Source: Mariniphaga sp041686935 (lineage in GTDB: Bacteria > Bacteroidota > Bacteroidia > Bacteroidales > Prolixibacteraceae). From it: DNA of 64,000 bases. Location: the NCBI GenBank assembly GCA_041686935.1, contig JAWLCW010000010.1, forward strand, positions 1 to 64,000, given 5' to 3'. Position numbers and translations under genes: made by a program. The notes beneath the pieces are model-generated. The model was not told where the DNA came from. It was given only the letters and a program-made list of their open reading frames with translations, and ran no database searches. Shown in pieces: positions 61,390 through 64,000 of the stretch. Every line of letters begins with the position of its first letter. Positions within the stretch are counted from its first letter, which is position 1.

Positions 61390-64000
61390 TCAGCCCGAGC
61401 TGAAAGTTAATTCAAAATATATTTCACTGGTACTGTTTAATTCAACAAATGCAGTTCCTCCGGGCGTAAAAGTCAACGGCTGAACCGGGTTCAACTGGTT
61501 GTCGTAATAATGGAAGCTATTGACAGGATATTCTGCAGATTCGCTACATTTCCAAAGCACATAAGAAACAGGATTGCCGGAAGAATATCCGTTTCCCGTG
61601 CCATCATTCCGTGAGGCAATAATTGTCAGAATGTTCTCCATATTTATTGTCTGGCTAACTTTTCCGTAACCCACACAAAGGTCGCCATCAAAAATTCCAA
61701 TTTCATCACCAGGTTGCAAGTCATTTCCGTTGTATTGAGCGTTTAACACGTTGATATTCATCTGGTCGTACCCTTTAGTACCCTCCCAAACCGTGTAAAA
61801 ATGCCGGGGGCAGTCTCCAAAAGGAGAAGTGAGGCTAAATCCCACATTTATTTCAACAGTATCGCATTTATCTGCAATGGTAAACTGAACAAAAGTACTC
61901 CAGTTTATACAGATATCCGGGATAAGAACCGAGTTCGCATTGTTTGTGATTACCGGAGAACAACCTCCCCTCAATCTCTCTTCCATCGTAAACTGAACCG
62001 ACTCAACCCACTGGTAAAATATTTCCTGCAATTCTTCACGTGAATTATAGAAACAACTCTCCACAATGGTATCTGGCAGAATGACCGTTGAAAACTCTTC
62101 GGATACAGGAATTGTAAATACTGCGCTGCATGAATCTGATGTACCATTGGCGTCAGAGGCCATCCAGGTAACATGCACAGATCCTCCGCAATGATTTGGC
62201 ATTCCGCTTGTGACAACCGAAACGCGTGCATTGCAGCCTCCTTCAACAGAAGCACTTGTACGTTCAACCCATTCCTGAAATAAATTATCAATTTCAGTTT
62301 GTGTATGGCATTCGCCAATAATGGTATCATTCGGACAGGTTAACGAAACCGGGATGATATGAACCCCCAATTCTGCAACAACCTCACTGGCGCATGAATT
62401 GGAATCCGCAACCTTGATTTCGTATCCGCCGGCAAAAAGATTGTATCCTGTATCAAATTCCGTTACCTCTCCCTGAAAAACACCTTCAAACCAAATGCTA
62501 TATAATCCCTGGTCGAATGGTCTGCCCCCTTCAATGGTTTCAATGAGTATTCTGCCATCTGCACAGGAATCTCCTGATGAATAGAATATTTGAAGGTCGT
62601 AAGTGATGGGACGAGGTTGTTCTACCTTTACGTAAATCGAATCAGCATAGCATCCTTCTGTATCATAAATATAAATCGAGTAATCGTTTAAAGATGCAGT
62701 TAAATTATCCAGAATGATACCGGAATTTTGTGAAAATTGGTACCAGAATTCCACCGGTTCAGAATCGAACGTAAGCCCCTCCAGTTTAATAAGCCATTCG
62801 CCTCCCTTTCCACCAGAAAGAGAAGCTATAACTACCTGGCCATCGGTTCCTGCAAAACAAGTAACAGGTTTTACTGAAATTCCTTCAGCCTTGATTTCAG
62901 CAGAGGAAACAATTTCCTTTTCTATGAAATAGGTACAATCAATCGTTTCATCCCTGTATCCGAACCAATAAGAATTTCCGGCAACCAAACCTTGAAAAAC
63001 ATTGGAATCCTGCCATGTTAAACCGCTGTCGGCAGAATAGAAAATCTGATGGTTTTCAATATCGAAACTAATTATAACCGAAACATCAGTTGGCTCACCA
63101 TAGCATGGGGGATATTTTTCTCCATATCCCAAAGAAAGGGTTCCGATAGTTACAGAGTTCAGGCCGTCAGGGGTTGAATAATCTGAATTGCAGCCGGCTT
63201 CATCAAACAGCCGGATAAAATATTCACCGGGAGGAAGAAATCGGGTTGTATCATTAATTGTTGTTAATGTATCCAAATAACTGTCAAAGCCTGGATTAAT
63301 ACATCCCTTACCGAAAGATGGATCTCGGGAAATAATCCAGATGTCATACGGGATATCATCAGGATCGACATTGGGTGTTCCGCCTGAGATTGTTTCCTTG
63401 TCAATCCAAATCCGGCCACTGTCGAAGCTGCATGTGGCCATGGTTTGTCCTGTTTTAAAAATGAAAGGCTCAGGTTGCGAAATCTCTACAGTTCTGAAAC
63501 ATCTTGAACCTATTGAATCGGTTATTACCACTTCGTAAATGCCGGCTTTGGCATCTTCACTGAACGAAGCTACTCTGCCTTTATAAATATCATTTACCCA
63601 TAAATCATAAGTTCCGTCATAAAAAGGGGTGCCACCGGAAACGACTTCTAGTTCATAATACCCCTGATCACCATAACAAAAAGCATCTTCGGAAGAGAGG
63701 ATAACATCGAATGGTGTAAAATCAGATACCAAAGCAATAAAAACGGAATTGTCAGCCTGGAAGTTTTGGGCAGGAATAACCTCACCTGTGCCGACATCAA
63801 TAAATAAAGGAGTGACGGGTTTAATTTCAGTACGGTTTAAGGTGTCCCAGAATCTGAAAGTAATGGGATTTCCGTTTATAAAACCATCCTTTTCAGGTGT
63901 TTCCGGGTCATTTAAACCCGCAACGGCAGCAAAATAGAATTCATCAAACCGTTCGCCAAGGTTTTCTGTTAATGTTGCAACTCCCACACAAAAATTACCG
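61390..64000 (-). CDS. SprB/HYR-like secreted adhesin, 5'-partial, ended by premature TGA
   Basis: Reading frame open to the right edge of the window, over 865 codons visible. In order it shows an NGVDHMNIN-type domain cut by the edge (FCVGVATL), SprB-like Ig repeats (PF13573-like; CYGDQGYYELEVVSGGTPF and similar, four or five units), two HYR-like domains rich in Cys (GECHTQTEI, SCFYNSREEL), and another MNINVL...GDEIGIFDGDLCVG domain. The TGA at 61390-61392 stands where the sister proteins have the Trp of AGWN. Length and content suggest a gliding-type or surface adhesin whose C-terminal sorting signal is now separated. Confidence 0.8.
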   Translation of the reverse strand, partial: GNFCVGVATLTENLGERFDEFYFAAVAGLNDPETPEKDGFINGNPITFRFWDTLNRTEIKPVTPLFIDVGTGEVIPAQNFQADNSVFIALVSDFTPFDVILSSEDAFCYGDQGYYELEVVSGGTPFYDGTYDLWVNDIYKGRVASFSEDAKAGIYEVVITDSIGSRCFRTVEISQPEPFIFKTGQTMATCSFDSGRIWIDKETISGGTPNVDPDDIPYDIWIISRDPSFGKGCINPGFDSYLDTLTTINDTTRFLPPGEYFIRLFDEAGCNSDYSTPDGLNSVTIGTLSLGYGEKYPPCYGEPTDVSVIISFDIENHQIFYSADSGLTWQDSNVFQGLVAGNSYWFGYRDETIDCTYFIEKEIVSSAEIKAEGISVKPVTCFAGTDGQVVIASLSGGKGGEWLIKLEGLTFDSEPVEFWYQFSQNSGIILDNLTASLNDYSIYIYDTEGCYADSIYVKVEQPRPITYDLQIFYSSGDSCADGRILIETIEGGRPFDQGLYSIWFEGVFQGEVTEFDTGYNLFAGGYEIKVADSNSCASEVVAELGVHIIPVSLTCPNDTIIGECHTQTEIDNLFQEWVERTSASVEGGCNARVSVVTSGMPNHCGGSVHVTWMASDANGTSDSCSAVFTIPVSEEFSTVILPDTIVESCFYNSREELQEIFYQWVESVQFTMEERLRGGCSPVITNNANSVLIPDICINWSTFVQFTIADKCDTVEINVGFSLTSPFGDCPRHFYTVWEGTKGYDQMNINVLNAQYNGNDLQPGDEIGIFDGDLCVGYGKVSQTINMENILTIIASRNDGTGNGYSSGNPVSYVLWKCSESAEYPVNSFHYYDNQLNPVQPLTFTPGGTAFVELNSTSEIYFELTFSSG

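Noticed and set aside
61390..61392. TGA read as Trp or selenocysteine
   Set aside because: TGA is used as a normal stop in this genome (for example at the TonB receptor end, 7708-7710, and the ActF end) and no SECIS-like hairpin was recognised after it. A point mutation or error is simpler.

Overview
The window looks like a chromosomal piece of an aerobic, plant-polymer-degrading Bacteroidota, most likely of the Marinilabiliales/Prolixibacteraceae type. That placement is inferred from gene content and style. There are TonB receptors with a CarboxypepD_reg-like domain, secreted proteins with C-terminal type IX secretion (T9SS) sorting domains, Tat-exported Gfo/Idh/MocA proteins, a complete Alternative Complex III operon, promoters with a TAnnTTTG -7 box, and almost no Shine-Dalgarno sequences. 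I saw no rRNA, tRNA, CRISPR, phage or transposase gene.

Layout. 0-11 kb: a TlpA-like lipoprotein, cysK with a short cysteine-rich leader ORF and an intrinsic terminator in front of it, a NatAB-type ABC exporter, a TonB receptor, a DUF4143 ATPase that appears inserted between two convergent genes, and a flotillin/NfeD pair. 11-19 kb: the Alternative Complex III operon (quinol to cytochrome c or oxidase electron transfer), read right to left in the order A-B-C-D-F-E. 19-27 kb: an AI-2E family permease, an asparagine-synthase-like/flippase pair, AlkD-like, DUF502 and HAD genes, and a second DUF4143 ATPase with tandem palindromes at its start.

27-40 kb is a carbohydrate block on the minus strand: a LacI regulator with a good promoter and operator-like sites, two Tat-exported Gfo/Idh/MocA proteins, a NagA-like amidohydrolase with a signal peptide, an Nramp-like transporter without the metal motifs, a NagB-like deaminase, a third Gfo/Idh enzyme, and three esterases, one of them a CE15 domain fused to a second alpha/beta hydrolase. 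No glycoside hydrolase, lyase or SusC/D pair is present. It may be an uncharacterised pathway for an acylated or amino sugar.

40-50.5 kb is mostly housekeeping: a Ca/Na antiporter, an SDR, two M20 peptidases, a DUF1080 protein, a redoxin, ligA, a DUF6913 protein and dapA. The only gene-free stretch above 300 bases (43392-43802) holds two palindromic repeat elements. 50.6-64 kb is a run of large secreted proteins on the minus strand. Four of them carry a paired ~89-residue 'GWN' module, and three also carry a cohesive 'NGVDHMNIN...GDE' module and a T9SS sorting domain. The last one is broken by a TGA exactly at a conserved Trp codon and runs off the right edge.

The best candidates for something undescribed are the cysteine leader/attenuator of cysK, the LacI-governed sugar locus with its atypical exported NagA and motif-less Nramp, and the self-contained DUF4143 ATPase units with palindromic operators.
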